This document shows positions 1-13,700 of a DNA stretch of 64,000 nucleotides, in pieces. The translations under genes were made by a program, and so were the position numbers. Within the stretch, counting starts at the first letter, position 1, and each line of letters opens with the position of its first letter. Below the pieces are notes generated by a model. That model was not told where the DNA came from. It searched no databases and worked only from the letters and a program-made list of their open reading frames with translations. This DNA comes from Prosthecobacter sp. GTDB lineage: Bacteria; Verrucomicrobiota; Verrucomicrobiia; Verrucomicrobiales; Verrucomicrobiaceae. The DNA lies in assembly GCA_021733925.1 (NCBI GenBank), contig JAIPJY010000019.1, positions 1 to 64,000 of the forward strand, in the 5' to 3' direction.

Positions 1-316
1 CCCCATGAACTGGGTGGAGGCATCGAGAGCAGACATGGGGGCTTGCGGGAGCACTGCCTGCGTGCGGCGGAATGGCGGGCAGGCGCTGCTGGCGGACGCG
101 GCGTGCGAAGGGCGCGCTGGGTTTGCTGCCCGGAGGGTGGCGGCCAGTACCAGGGAAGCCTCGCCGAGGCTCGGCATCCCTTCGCTGTGATGCGGAAGGC
201 CGTTGGCCTTCAAGACAGGAGAGCGGCTCCGCAGGTGAAATGATCCCCGTTAGAGCAGCTGATTCGATCCGGGGACAGACCAGTTTTCAATTGTTCGTGG
301 TATAAGATTCCAGATT

Positions 317-336
317 CCGGCTAAAGCCGGTACTAC
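317..336 (-). repeat. REP-like palindrome, family A copy 1
   Basis: The palindrome CCGGCT-AA-AGCCGG (317-330) is followed by TACTAC, so on the minus strand a GTAG head precedes the hairpin. Copies of the same palindrome and tail occur at 40623 and 51934. The head-plus-hairpin layout matches REP elements of the RAYT-associated kind. No RAYT transposase is present in the window. Confidence 0.7.
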
Positions 337-382
337 ACAACGTGCGCTGGTTATATTCAGATCTGGGGTGATACGGGGCTTC

Positions 383-430
383 CAGAACGGGCTGCTGCGT
401 AGCCGCGAAGCGAACCCCGAACTACGTACT
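383..430 (-). repeat. REP-like element, family B, expanded loop
   Basis: The flanks AGAACGGGCT and CCCGAACTACGTACTC match the intact family B copy at 40727-40757. Between the arms, however, about 20 extra bases replace the two- to four-base loop. The outer arm and the GTAG head (minus strand) are kept. It lies about 50 bases from a family A copy in the same orientation, as at the other two A/B sites. Confidence 0.55.
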
Positions 431-660
431 CAGATTAGCCGGGAGTACAGAACGGCGCTGGGGGGAGCGGGAGCGGAGGGGTGAAGTCTGGGGATTTGCG
501 CATGGCGGTTCCCTCAGATGAATTCACTGGGAATGGTCATGGGGCGAGGCAGCGAGGAGGTGTCGTGGGCTCCGGCGGCGGCTTGAGGACAAGCCGCGCT
601 ACCTGCGCTGTCGCCACGCATGCTTTTCGAAAACCAGTTTTGGAAGCTCCGGGCTTTTTC

Positions 661-685
661 AGAACGAGCTGAAGCTCGGGAGTAC
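661..685 (-). repeat. REP-like hairpin just 3' of giant gene 1
   Basis: The hairpin CGAGCT-GA-AGCTCG (665-678) starts about 15 bases beyond the stop codon of the giant gene at 693. The flanking AGAAC and GGAGTAC resemble family B, but the stem is different. It may act as a transcription end or mRNA 3' stabiliser. No T-run follows it on the minus strand, so classical intrinsic termination is not supported. Confidence 0.45.
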
Positions 686-692
686 TTTTAGA

Positions 693-1740
693 TCACTTGC
701 GGCGGCGGCGGAGAAGGAGGCCGGAGAGGCCGAGGAGGAGAAGGAGGACGCGGGAGGGCTCGGGGACGACGACAATGACGCCGTAGGTGGTGAAGGCGCT
801 GGTGTCCCATGAGAGGCCGGAACCGAGAGAGAAGGCTGAGAGGTCCAAATTCGCCGTGGTGAAGCTGCCGGTTCCGGCGAGCGAGTCGAGCACTCCGACG
901 GTGCTCCAGTCGAGGAGCTTGAAGATGCTGCCGGAGGTCAGAGTGGCGCTGTTGTCGAGCACCTTGACGGTGCCGCCTGCGGTGGAACCGAGATTGAAGG
1001 TGCCGTTGGTGAGCCTGATGCTGTCGTAATCACCGGACTGGTCCCAGATGGTGGTGTAGGCGGTGCCAGCGGCACCGCCGTGGGTGTTCAAATAGGTGAG
1101 GGCGTCGCCTGAGAGGTCGAAGGCGGCATCGACTTGTGAACTGGAGGTGAGGCCGAGCTGAATCTGGCCGCCATTCTGGACGTCCACGGCTGTGCCGGCG
1201 GCGGTGAAGGTCAGGGTTTGATTGCTGGTGTCTGTGGCTCCCACGCCTGGAGCGAGGACGGCACCGCTGCTGATGACGGTGGCACCGGCGATGCTGGCGG
1301 AGCCGGAGAGTGTGGCTGTGGCACTGACGGAGACGGCGCCGGATCCGGCGAGAGCGCCGCTGGTGCCGTCTCCGACCTGCAGGGTGCCTGCGGCCACGGT
1401 GGTGGTGCCGGTGTAGGTGTTGGTCTGGTTGAGCACGAGGATGTTGGTGCCCAGTTTCTTGAGGCCCACGCTGTTTGCGCCGCTGTTGGTGTCGGAGATA
1501 TCGCCGTCATAGGTGAAGCTGCCGCCGGTGGCGTTGGAGGTGTCGAGTCCGATGAAGGAGCCGTCTGTGAAGCCGCCGGTGGGGGTGCCGAGGGACTTGA
1601 GGATGCCCACATCCGAAGCGGTGAATTCGCCGGTGCCGCCGACGTTGAAGGCGGCGGTGGCACCGGTGCTGACGACGAGGTTTGTGTCCGTCCAGCTTGC
1701 GGGGGTGTTGTTATAAAGGGCAGTCTCCAGGAGGAACTGC
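693..1740 (-). repeat. Paralogous C-terminal block, copy in giant gene 1
   Basis: The last ~345 codons, from the [14 protein letters not shown] segment through [13 protein letters not shown] and [13 protein letters not shown] to the PEP-CTERM tail, match 15211-16260 in the neighbouring gene at both protein and DNA level. Elsewhere the two proteins are much less alike. Selection for a common export or anchoring end, or gene conversion between the copies, could explain this. Confidence 0.75.
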
Positions 1741-4700
1741 AGGGTGCCGGAGGTGACCGTGGTGGTGCCGGTGTAGGAGTTCACGCCGCCCATGTAAAGG
1801 GTGCCGGAGGTGGTCTTGTTGAAGGCGGTGCCGCCATTGAGTTCAGCGAGATTTTTTAATGTGCCGGACTGAGCATTGAAGGCGATGGCATTGGTGGAAG
1901 CGCCGATGGATTTGCCGGTCATGTCCAGCAGACCGCCATCGAGAGTGATGCTGGCAATGCGGGTTCCGCCGCCCGTGCCGCTGAGGATGTCTCCCTGAAC
2001 GGTCAGAGTGCCGCCGGTGATGCTGATGGAGGCGTTTGCAGTGCCGGTCGTGGCATTGGCCATGGTGACGGCGGTGGTGCCGGTGGTGGCCAGAGTGACG
2101 TCACCCCCGGAGACATTGAGGGCGGTGGTGGTGGAACCGGTGGCGTTGGTGTTGCTGTTGCCCATGATGAGGGCCTGGCCGCTGCCGGAGCCGATGGTGA
2201 CGGTGCCGGCTGTGACATTGATGATGGAACTCACCGCCCCGGTGTTGGAGTTGCTGGCGAGGGTGGCGGCGGTGCCCGTGCCGGAGCCGATGGTGACGAT
2301 GCCGCCGCCGAGATTGATGACGTTGGTGCTGTTTCCAGCGGCGGTCTTTGAACCCATGGTGAGATTGCCGGTGGTCAAGGTGCCCGTGTCGAAGGCAAAG
2401 AGATTTTCCATGGGTCCGGTTCTCGTGGCCTGAGTGCCGATGGTCATCGCACCGAAGAGAAGATCCGCCGTATGTCCAGTGACATCGAAGGTGTTCCGAT
2501 TGCCCGCAGGCAGCCCCACTCCAGTGACGCCGTTGATGGAAGCCATGTTAAAAGCGGCAGCGGACACACCATCGGCAGCGCGGATGGTGACCGTGCCACT
2601 GGCATTGAGGAAGGTGATGGAACCCAAATCGCGTGCGCCCGTGCCAATATTAACCGCGTCAACGTTGAGGACATTGGTCGAGGTGCCGAGTTTGAGCGAG
2701 TTGATCTGTCCGGCGTTGCCATTGTAAGAGCCGCCGCCGCCTACGGTCAGCGCGCTGGCCGTAATGGTCGTGTTCTGTGCCAGGATCAGAGTGCCGAATC
2801 CGGAGCTGTTGGTTCCCGAGGTGCTGCCGATCTGAAGAATGCCGCTGGTGGTGTTCAGGGAGACATCCATGGTGGACAGCGCACTGAAGTCTGCGGTGGA
2901 GATGTTGGTGTTCGAGTTGCCGACAAGGAAGGTCACTCCCGTGCCAGTCGTGTTGATGACACTGAGGGCGCCCAAACCTGAGGCGGTGAACAGGGTCGTG
3001 GAAGAAGCCGCGCCACTGCCCAAAGTCACTGTACCGCCAACCGTGAGGGTCTTCCCAGCACCGATGATGAGTTCATTGGTTTCAACCGCCGTGTTCGTCT
3101 GCACGAGCAGGTTTCCGGCGAAGGTGGCGCTGGCGGTGGAGAGATCGAGCGTGCCTGCGGTGGCGATGGAATTGGCAGTGCCGAAGTTCAGCGCGCCTCC
3201 GCTGATTTGGTCTGCGGTGAAGCGCAGGATGCCGTCGTTGATGCTGGTGGCGCCAGAGTAAGAACTGGCGCCGCTGATGACCCAGGTGTTCGTGTCCAAC
3301 TTGATCAAGGTGAGGGCGCCAAGGCCGTATTCATTGAGGCCACCCAGAGTATTGGCCAGAAGCGGGTCGGACGATCCTCTCAGGGTGAGTGTTTTGGCAC
3401 CTGCGGTTTCGAAATGAACGCCGCCAAGGACGAGCGCGCCGGTGCCTGAAGAGTCCAAGGTGACGCCGCCGGTGGTGCCCTGCATGCCGATGGTGCGGTT
3501 ACTGCTGCTGCCGCTGCCGGTGTAGATGAGCGTGGTGGCCACGGTGGTAAGGCCCATGTGAATGACGCCATCCTGAGCCGTGGCTGCGCTGCCCAGCGCG
3601 CTGGCTCCGCCCCCGATGTTGGAGATGGAATTGAAGCTCACAGTACCGGCCTGGATTTCGACAGGACCGGAGAAGGTGTTCAGCCCGGAGAGAGTGAGAA
3701 TGTTGGTCTGCGTTTTCAGCAGGCCGCCAGAGCCTGCCAGCACGGTATTCACACTGATGTCACCGGTGTTGCCAAAGAAGAAGCCGGTGCTGGCGGCAAT
3801 GGTACCGGAGCCGAGAATGACCGGGCTTGCGCCAGTGGTGGTCACCAGTCCAGCGGTGAGGCTGAAGGTGCCAACGTCCAGCGTGGCGCCGGCGCCGATG
3901 ATGAGATCACCGCCGACGCCGGTGGCGTTGTTCGCGCCGATGGTCAGCGTGCCGCCGGAAACCGTGGTGGCGCCGATGTAAGTGGCGGCAGCATTCAGCG
4001 TCAGATTGCCAAGGCCGGATTTGGTCAAACCGCCCTGCCCTGAGCCCACGCTGCCTGCGAGTGAGAGGTCGATGCCATTGGTGTCAACCGTGGCACCGCC
4101 CTGCAGGAAGGTGATGGTGCGGGAGGAAAAATCATCGCCGCCATAGGTCGAGGACAGGCGCAGCGTGCCGCCGACGAAGACAAGGCCGCCGGTGCTGCCG
4201 CCGATGTTGGAGAGGCCGGAAATTTCGAGCGTACCTTCGTTGATGGTGGTCTTCATGGTGCCGCCGCCGGCGGTGTTGGTGCCGCTGAGGACGAGAGTGC
4301 CGCGGCCGGATTTGGTGATATCCGCTGTCGAACTCAGATTGGAGGAGATGGTGGCTGACAGCGCTTTGGTGGGAGTGCCGGCATCCGGATTCACGACCTG
4401 AAACACGTATTCGTTGGTGGCACCCACCGTGATGTCGGTGAAGCCGCCGAGGATGAGCCCATAGTCACCGACCGCCGCCGCAGGGTTGAGGGTAAACAAC
4501 ATCGCGCCGCTGGTCACGGCGAGGGTGCCGGACGCACCGGTCACGTTCCATGCTGCAGCGGCGACGCTGTTGTTGTTGAGGACGAGTGCATTGACCGTGG
4601 TGGCAGCAAGGCCGGTTAGATCAGCGGTAAGGGACTCACGGGCGTTGTCGGTCGCGGCTGCAGCAGAGAGAGTGTTGTATTCGGACGTAAAATCGAGGGG

Positions 4701-7700
4701 GCGGAAACCCGCGCCGCTGACATAGGTGACGAGAGAGTTGCCCATGTTCGTGGCGGCCAATGCATTGGAACCGATGTCTTCACCGACAGCCCAAGGCACG
4801 ATGCTGATGTTCTTGGTGCCTGCGAGACCGCCGCCACCGACGAGGTTGGTGGAGATAAAGGTGGCGTCGTTAGCGGTGACAATGCGGAACTGATTGCTGC
4901 GAACGTTGGTGGTGCCCAAGTTGGTGCCACGGATGTTGAGGGTGGCGTTGTTCAGCCGTGTGATGTCGCTGGCAATGATGTCTGAATCATCACTGGTAGT
5001 CGTGGCTTCCATGCCGACATAGCTGGCGCCGGAAGCGGCGGTCACCTCACCCACCGTCTCATCGAGAGTTCCATCCTGATCGGTGCGGATGGCGAGCCCG
5101 CGAACGATGGTCTGACCGCTGAAGTTGCCGTCTGCGGAGTTGAGAGTGATCGTCGTGGTGTCGAGAATGCGTGTGCCGGAGCGGGTGGTGCCGTTGTTGT
5201 CGATCAGGAGGGTTCCGCCCTTGTTCACGCGGATGATGGAGGCGTTGATCTGACCGATGCCGCTGAGCTGGAGAGTGCCTTCGGAGACGGTGAAGATGCC
5301 GGTAAACCCCGTGCTGATGTTGTTTAGATTGAGATTGCCCGAGCTCAGCTTGACGATTTTGCCGGTGCCGGTGAAGAAGCCGGCATAAGTGGTGCTGGAG
5401 ACTTCGTTGATGGTGAGGGTGTGGGTTCCGACGGCGACGGTGCCGTTGTCGGAATTGGTGGCGCGCTGGCCACCGGAGAGCCGGCCGATGGTCTCGTCAT
5501 CGAGCAGCTCCAAGGTGGTGTTTTGATAGGCATTGAGGGAGACGATGGAGTTGTCACCAATGGCATTGCCGCCGAAGACCTGGAGCGTGCCTTGCAGGAT
5601 TTCTGTTTCATCGGTGTAATAGTTGTTGCCGGTGAGGAGCAGGGTGCCCGTGCCGGACTTGGTCACAGCGTGGTTGATGCGGATGTCCGAACCGATGGTG
5701 AAGGTCTGGGCGCTGTCCTGGGTGATGATGAGTTCGACAACGCCCGAAGCGAGGGTGCCGCCCTGAATGCTGGGTGTACCGCCGACGCTGCTGGTGATGA
5801 GGATGCCGCCGCTGGCGATGCTGAGGACGCCGTCCGGAGCGATGACCAAATCTGAACCCGCGACGGCATTGAAGCGCAGGCTGTTGATGTTCAGGCCTTG
5901 GAGGGTGCCGGTGAAGCCGGTGGTGTCGTCGGTGACGTGATCGCCGACGGCCCAGGTGGAGACGTCGTTTTTAACGGTGGAGAGGAGGGCCACGATGTTG
6001 CCGCCGGCGAGGTTGGTGGCGTTGGTGGCGAACCAGATGCCGGTGCCATCATCCACCGTGGCGAAACCGCTGGTGCCGAGCAGGCCCTGAGCGCCGTTGA
6101 GCGTGGAGGTGGTGAAGCCGTTGGTGGCGCTTTGTGTGCCGGAAGGCAGGACGAAGCGGATGGTGCCATCCCGGTTGGCGGATGTGCGGGTGATGGCCCC
6201 CAGGTTCAGGACAATTTCCTGCCCGGCTCCTGGATTGAGCGTGATGGTGCTGGAGCTGCTATTGTCGGTCGATGAGCTGCCGTCCAGAGTGGTGCTGGCC
6301 ACGGTCTGGCTGGTGGCGGCAGAGGCATTGCCGGTGAGGACGAGATTGCCGCCGAGAATTTCGAGGGCGGAGGCGGCGCGGAGCTTGGTGGTGTTGCTGA
6401 CGGTGTAATCGAGGACGAGGGAGCCTTCATAAAGGATGCTGCTGCCGGTGGAGGCGAGGCCGCTGTTGTCCCCCCTGAGAGTGACGGTGCCGATGCCGAA
6501 TTTTTCTAACGCGGTTGAACCGGTGCTGCCGAGGCCGGCGTTGACGATGCCGTCGTAGAGATTGATGTCGCCGCCGGTCACTGTCACCGTGCCGGTGCCG
6601 TCGATCTGGCCGGTCAGGCTGGCAGCGCGCTGGCCGACATCGAGACGCGGGGTGGAGATGGTGAAAGTGTTGGTGTTGAGGGTGCCTGTCTGAGGTCCGC
6701 CCGAGTCCCCCAGAATGATGTATTCCAGACCGCCGCTGTTGCCGACGCCGTTCACATCATCCGCGTTGAGATTGATGACTGCTCCGGTGCGGGAGTAGAG
6801 GCCGCTGCTGGTTCCTGCAGGATTGGCGGCGGCGAGCACGCCGGTGGTGTTCAGGTTCAGCACGGTGCCGACTCCTGTCACGATGACATCATCGGCGATG
6901 GTGACCGTGGCGTCGCGGAGGGTCCAGATGCCGGAATTCACGTTGAGATCGGCCGCGGAGGTCCCGGTGGGCTGGGTGATGCCGCCGCTGATGATGCCTT
7001 CGCCAGTGCCAGTGAGTGTGAGGCTGTTGTCAACAGCCTGAGTGATGGCACCGGCATAGGTGATGATGGCACCTGAGGTGCCGCTGGCGTCCAAGGTGAA
7101 GCTGGCAGTGGAGGTGAGGGCCCTGTCGGTGGACTGACTGGTGTCGCCCATGAAACGGAGTGTGGAGGCGCCGATGATATTGATGGAGGAACCCATGCCG
7201 AGGCTGCTGGCGGCACCGCCGATGTTGGTGACGGTGTTGTATTCGAGAGTTCCTTCCTTGAGCGAAATGTCACCGCTGAAGGTATTGGCCCCGGTGAGGC
7301 GAACGGTCTGACTGGTGACAGCCCAAGCACCAAGTTCGTCATTGATGGCAAGGTCGTAACCCGAACCGCCATCTGAGATGACGGCGGAAATGATCAACTG
7401 GCGGGCGGAGGAGCCCTGGTAGCTGAGGCTGGCGTTGTTGCCGAGGACGATGGAGTTGCTGATGTTGATGATGCTGAAGTTGTCCGAGGCCTGGCTGATG
7501 CGGAGAGCGTTGTTCGCGTTGGCGGCGCTGCCGATGGTGATGATGCCGGTGAGATTCACCGTCATGTCGGCCACGGGCGTGCCCGAGGCGTCTGCGCTCA
7601 GTTCGAGAATACCGCCGACGGCATCCACGGTGATGTTCTGGCCGAGGTTGTAGGTGGTGCCGCCAGGGGTCACGAACTGAATCCGGCCCATGCTGGCGGT

Positions 7701-10700
7701 GATGTTTCCCGTGCCGAGGCCGGTGACGGTCTGGGTTTGAATGTTGCCGCGGATGAGATTGATGCCTCCGGACCAAGTGCTGTTGTCCGCCTGGAAGTAG
7801 AGGGTGCCGGTCAGCTGGTTGCCAGCGGAGAGGGTGGTGATGCTGTCGACGGTGAGGCTGCCAGCACCGCTCACGACGCCGCTGAGAACCACATTGCCTT
7901 GAGTGGCGGTGAGCACGGCTGAATTGGACCCGCGCATGTTGATGAAGGAGTCAGCGCTGACATTGACCGTGCCGGTGTAGTAATTGTTGCCGGCATTGCC
8001 GCCGACGGAAAGAGTGCCGCCGGACAGCGTCAGGTTATTGGCCACGCCAGTCGATGCCGCATTGACGGCTCCATTGTAGTAGAAGGCAGCGCCGCTGCCG
8101 ACGGTGACGGTGGCGAGGTTGTTGTTGATCTTGCTGCCCAAGGCGTTGGCATCGAGGATTTCCAAAGTGCCCGCGTTGATGGTGAAGTCCGAGGTGAGCG
8201 TGCTGTTGAAGGTCAGATCGGCAGCGGTGGTGAGAGTCACCCTGCCCGCGCCGCTCTTGATGACATCGGCCTCGCCAAACAACGGTCCAAGGGAGAGAAC
8301 GGAGCCTACGTCCGCCACACTCCAAGTCTGGTCCGAAACGATGCGGAGGGGAGCGCTGATGGTCACTGAGGCGGGCCCGCCGGCGGTGATCTTGATGCCA
8401 TCGGTGGCGACCTGGGGTGCGATGCTGAGGCGGTAGGAGGGATCCACGCCCGAACCGATGGTGACGGAGGAGGGTGTGTTTGCGCCGATGGTGGCGGCCT
8501 CGAAGGTGAGGGAGTTGATTTTGAAGCTTTGCTCCAAGGTGGTGGAGACTGCGGCATTGCTGGCGGCATCCCATTGGAAGATGACGTCCGTGCCCTGGCC
8601 CGGAGTGGAGAGCGCCACGATGGTGCCTGCTTTATCCTGCGACCAGTTGTTGACGTTCCCGTTCCAGGTGTTGTCCGTCAATCCGCGCCAGTAGGAAGTG
8701 CCGGTGATGAGGGTGCCGGTGGTGATGGAGATGAGGTTGTCCGACTGATTGATGATGATGGAACTGAAACCGCCCGGGGTGGTACCGAGGATCCAGTCGC
8801 TGGCTCCCAGCGGCCCGGTGGTGAGACCGCCGTCTGCGGAGGAGATGAGGTTGTAGGTCTGCAATGCGTTCAGGCCTGTGTCGCTGAGATTGAGCGTGAT
8901 CTGATTGCCGGCGAAGAGATTCAAGGCGCCGCCTGAGAGCAAACCGAGCAGGTCGGTGGCGGCATTGTCCCCCGTGGTGCTGCCGTCACCCACATTGAAC
9001 CGGAGGGTGGTCATGGTGCCGCCGCCGGAGCCGAGAGTGAGGAGGGTCAACTGGTTGAGCTGATCCCCTGCGCCATTGAGGAGGTTGAGGGTGGAACCGC
9101 TGTCAACGACGACACTTTTGACCGCCGCAGGTGCGGTGATGCCAGCGGTGAGAGCGAGCGTGGAGCCGTTGGTGACACTGAGACCGGAGGTGCCATCGAG
9201 AGAGGAGCCGATGGTGAATGTGCCGCCGTTCACATTGGTCGTGCCGGTGTAGGTGAGAGCGACTCCGCTGGAAATGGTTGCATCGGCAGCACCGGTCTTG
9301 GTGACGGAGAGGGCGCCGCCGCCGCTGTTCTGGATGGCGTAGGTGCCGATACCGCCGCCGTAACTGACTGCTGAGTCGGCAGAACCGAAGGTCAGGGAGG
9401 CTGCGGAGGAGGAGGTGTTGTCAATGACCGCAGTGCCGTCAGTTGTGGCGGTGAGACCATTGATGGTCTGGGAGGTGCCGTTGAGATCGAGCGTGGCGGT
9501 GTCGCCATTGGCGAGTTCCGGGCTTAGAAGGACGCTGCCAAATCCAGCGCCGGACGCGATGGCATTGTTCGCCCCCATGCGCAGGGTGCCTCGGTCGATA
9601 TCGGTGCTGGCGCTGTTGTTGTTGTAGTTCGAGCTGCTGCCGTTGAGCTGCAGGACGCCGTCACCAGTCTTGGTGAGCACGATGCCGAAGGCGGTGGAGG
9701 TGGTGAAATCGCCGTCGATGATCGTCATGCCCGAGCCGTCAACGGTAAAAATGCGGTTGGCGGTCAGGGCGTTGGCGGTGGCGCCGGCAAAGCTCAGCGT
9801 CTTGCCGCTGACGACGTTGTTGTTCAGGCCGCTGTTGTTAGCGGAGTTGAGCAACTGGAAGACACCGGTGGTCAGGCTGTAGTCACCGGTGAAGGCGGTG
9901 ACCGTGTTGTTGACCAGACGTACGGGGTTCGCGATGGTGCGGTCTGCACCGTAGGCGAACAGGGTGCCGTTGCTCCAGTCCAGATTGCCGGTGCCGAGGG
10001 CGTGGTCATCTCCAATGCCAAGGGAGCCAGCGGTGAAGGTGGTGGTGCCGGTGTAGTCGTTCGCGCTGTTGGTGAGGATCCACATGGCGGAGCTGTCCAC
10101 CGTGATGCCGAGGGTGCCGCCGTTGTTGGAGAGCTGGCTGGTGATCATGTTGCCGGAGGCATTGACGCCACGCAGGAAGAGAGTTTTGTTGCCACCCATC
10201 ATGTCATTGGCGACGTTGGTGAGAATCAGAGCGCCGACGCCGTCGGCATGGATTTGAGTGCTGCCGGTGGTGCTGTTGAGGCGGATCTTGCGGTCGCTGG
10301 TTTCACCGAGGCCGACGTATTCAAGGATCGCGGCGCCCGTGCCGCCGTTGCCGAGGGTGATGGCGTTGGAGTCCAGATTGGCATTCACTTCGGTGCCGAC
10401 ACTGGTGGTGCCCGTGCCTGTGCTGAGTCCGAGTGAATGGACGACGAGGGTGCCTTGGTTGACATTGGTTTCACCGTCGTAGGTGTTGTCACCGCTGAGA
10501 ATGAGGATGCCGGTGCCGAGTTTGCGGATGCCTGTGCCGGCATCTCCGGAAATGACGCCGCTGATGGTTGCAAAATCCGCACCGATGAGGGTGTTGTCAT
10601 CCACGCGAATCGCACGGAGGGAGCCGCCACTAATCTGGCCGTCAGTGTACGAGCCGACGACCGTGCTGGAGTTGGCGGTGTTGGCACTGATGGAGAAGGT

Positions 10701-13700
10701 GGTCGCGCTGTTGATGCTGACGATGTAAGCCCCTGAAGGGATATTGGTGCCGGTGACAGACTGGCCTACGGCCAGCCCGGCCGTTGAAGCAACGGTGACC
10801 GTGGAACTGTTCTGAGCGAGGGTGTAACTCAAGCCGGGCCCCAAAGCAGTGCCGGCCGCGGTGCCGAGCGAAAACCCGCTGGCAAGCATCACATCCGCTT
10901 TGGCAACGGAAGTCTGCCCGACGGCAGCGCCAAAGATAAGACCATCCCGGTTGTTGAGGAAATCTGTGGTGACGCCCCAAGTCGGTGTGGAGCCCCAGTC
11001 AACGATGAGCTGGGAGCCGCCGGCCGCAAATCCACCCCTGAAGGCGGCTGTATTGGCCGCAGGCGCCGCGAATCTCAACTGGTCCGCCCCACTGCCAATG
11101 GTCCGTGAAAGAGATCCCGTGGAGGCAAAGATGCCGCCATTGAACACCAGATTGGAAGCGGTGGGGAGCGAGATGCCGTTCTGCGCGTAGAGGACACCGC
11201 CGCGCAGTTCGGTAACGCCGGAGTACCCGTTGGTGGCCTCCAAATACCAGACACCCGCATCCGCTTTGTAAACCGAGGTCACCGCAGCACCGTTGTCGTT
11301 GATGATGGGGAAAAAGCGGTTGTCGCCATTCGATGCCCCGCCAAGAACGAGCCCCTGGGCATTGCCGGTGGCGGCAGAGCCGAAAGCCAGAGCCCCGGTG
11401 TTGGTAAAGCTGAGAGTCGCCCCGTTCACGCCATTGGCCTGGATGCGTGCGCCACCGTTGGCAGCACCGTTAAAGGTGAAGAGATGGTCGGTGAAATCAT
11501 TGGTGGTGCCGGCGAAACTGAGACCGCCGTAGGCCTGGGTGGTGCTGGTGCCGGTGAAGACGAGATTTCCCGCGTCACTGGTGGCCGCGCCGAAGCCGCT
11601 GGCGAAACCGCCATCTGCCACATTGTTCACGGTCACGATGCCGGTCGAGGCGATGGTGGTGACGCCGGTGTAGTTGCTCAAGCCCAGCCAGCTTTGCGCA
11701 CCGGTGCCCGTTTTGAGAATGTTGATGACGCCATTGGTTTCGGTGAATGAACCGAGGGAGGTTCCGGTGCCGTTGCTCCCGCCGACATTGAAGGTGACTG
11801 CGATGGAACTGGAATTCGTCAGTGTGCCATTGTTGTTCCAGGAATTGGTGCTGCCGCTAGGTGTGACACCGTTGAGGTCAATCGTGCCCCCCTGACGCAC
11901 CGTGACGCTGACATTGCTTGCCGCCAGACGTCCGACGCCGCTGAGCTGCACGGTGCCATCATTGATGCTGACCGTGCCGGTCTGCGCATTCGCTGCAGCG
12001 AGGATCAGAGTGCCTTCGCCGACCTTGGTGAAGCCACCTGTCGTGGTGCTGGTCATCGGCGCATTGAGCGTCAGAGTGTTCGCGCCGCCATCCACGTTGA
12101 TGACCAGCGCTCCGCTGCCGCCGGTGCTGACACCTGTGCCTGAGATGGAGCCAGAGCCACCGGTCAGGATGATGCCGCCGGAAGCGTTTGAGGTGCCAGC
12201 GGTGCGGATGGTGAGCAGGCCGGTCATGGTGAGATCCTGGGCGCCGTTGATCTTCAGAGAGTCAATGGTGACGGCTGCATTGCTGAAGCTGCCGGTGATT
12301 TCATTGCTTTTGGCCGAGGTGAGTGCCGTGGCACTGGTCGCGAAATCCGCATCGGTGGTGTAATCGGGTGCACGCAAGGCCAGACCGGCACCGGGGACGA
12401 AGGCGAAGTCCGAACCGTTGTAATAAAGTCCGGCATTGGCGATGTTGTTCACGATGCTGGTGGTGGCAAACGAAACGGTGTTGCTGCTGGTGGGTGCCTC
12501 GATGTTCACGGTGCCGCCGCCGCCCACTGTGCCGAGAGAGGCAAAGACCAGCGATGCGGTGCCACCGCTGCCGGGAGTGAGTTTGATGGTGCCTGAACCG
12601 AGGGTGGGGGTGAGCACACCGAGAGTCTCGACGTTGCTGGCACTGGCCTGACCGACAAACTCCAAGGTGCCGCCGGCGTATTGGTTGACCTGGTTGAAGA
12701 CAATCGCCGAGGAGTCGGACACGATCGTCGAAACAGCCGCGTTGGCCTTGAGTTTCAAGATGCCGTTGGTGATGGTGGTGGTGCCGGTGTAAATGTTCTC
12801 GCCTGTGAGAACCCAGGTGCCAGTGTCCACTTTGGCGAGATTGACGAGTCCGCCTGCCGCGTTGTTGGGGATGACGCCATTGATGGTGTTCTCAGCAGTA
12901 TTTGTGCCGCCAAGGGTCAATGTCTTGGCATTGGTCGATGCGCCCCCGGTGGCTGTAAAGTCCGCATTGAAAATCAGGCCGGGGCTGGTGCCGGTCTGAT
13001 TGGCGAGGATGGTCGCACCGCCGGTGGTGCCGGCGAGATTGATGACCTTGCTGGTCGTCAAATTGGCTTGGAGGGCATTGTTGCCGACGACGCTCAGGAT
13101 CGCTGAGGTGCTGCTGGTGCCGATGTTGATGGTGCCAGTGTTGTTGTTGATGGCACGCCAGTCGTTGACGGCCAGCGTGCCACCGCTCACGCTTACGGTG
13201 CCGTTCAGGGTCGATGCCGTGCCGGTGATGGTGAGTGTTCCCGTGCCGGACTTGGTCAGGTTGTGTGCAAAACCGGCGGAGGTGCCAATGACGTTGCCGT
13301 TGATCAGGGTGTTGCCATTGCCGGCGATGGTTATGGTTCTGGTGCCCGTGTTTTCCGAATTGCTCCAGAAATTTCCAGTGAAGGTGAGCAGAGCCCCCCC
13401 TTGGAGATTGTTAGTCATGGTGGTATCCCCGTTGCCACCGTTGACGGGTGCGGTGGTGAAACTCATGCCGTAGCCATTGCGGCTGTTGAACGTCAGCGTG
13501 ATGCCGTCCTCATACGACAGATTGCCGAAAGCGACGGTCTGATCCTTGACCGAACTGCTCGGTGTATGGTCCGCATAAATGGTGCTGGAAGCACGAAAAT
13601 AGACGTTGGCGTTTGAACCGTTCGAGACTTTGACATCAGGAGCATCCATGAGCACGGCGAGGATACCGCCATTCAAGTCCAGCACAGCGCTGGTGGTGCC

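Larger units (their letters stand above)
1..692. other. Non-coding, repeat-rich left edge
   Basis: I see no convincing gene here. The open frames are short, GC-driven, mutually overlapping and without recognisable motifs. The stretch carries several small palindromes: AGCCTC-GCC-GAGGCT at 156-170, AAGGCC-GTT-GGCCTT at 196-210, and the REP-like elements listed separately at 317, 386 and 665. It lies downstream of the first giant surface-protein gene, which ends at 693 on the minus strand. It looks like an intergenic region that has accumulated short mobile palindromes. Confidence 0.6.

Noticed and set aside
5-305. Three overlapping short frames at the left edge as a partial gene
   Set aside because: They are in competing frames, have no domain, and run through small palindromes.
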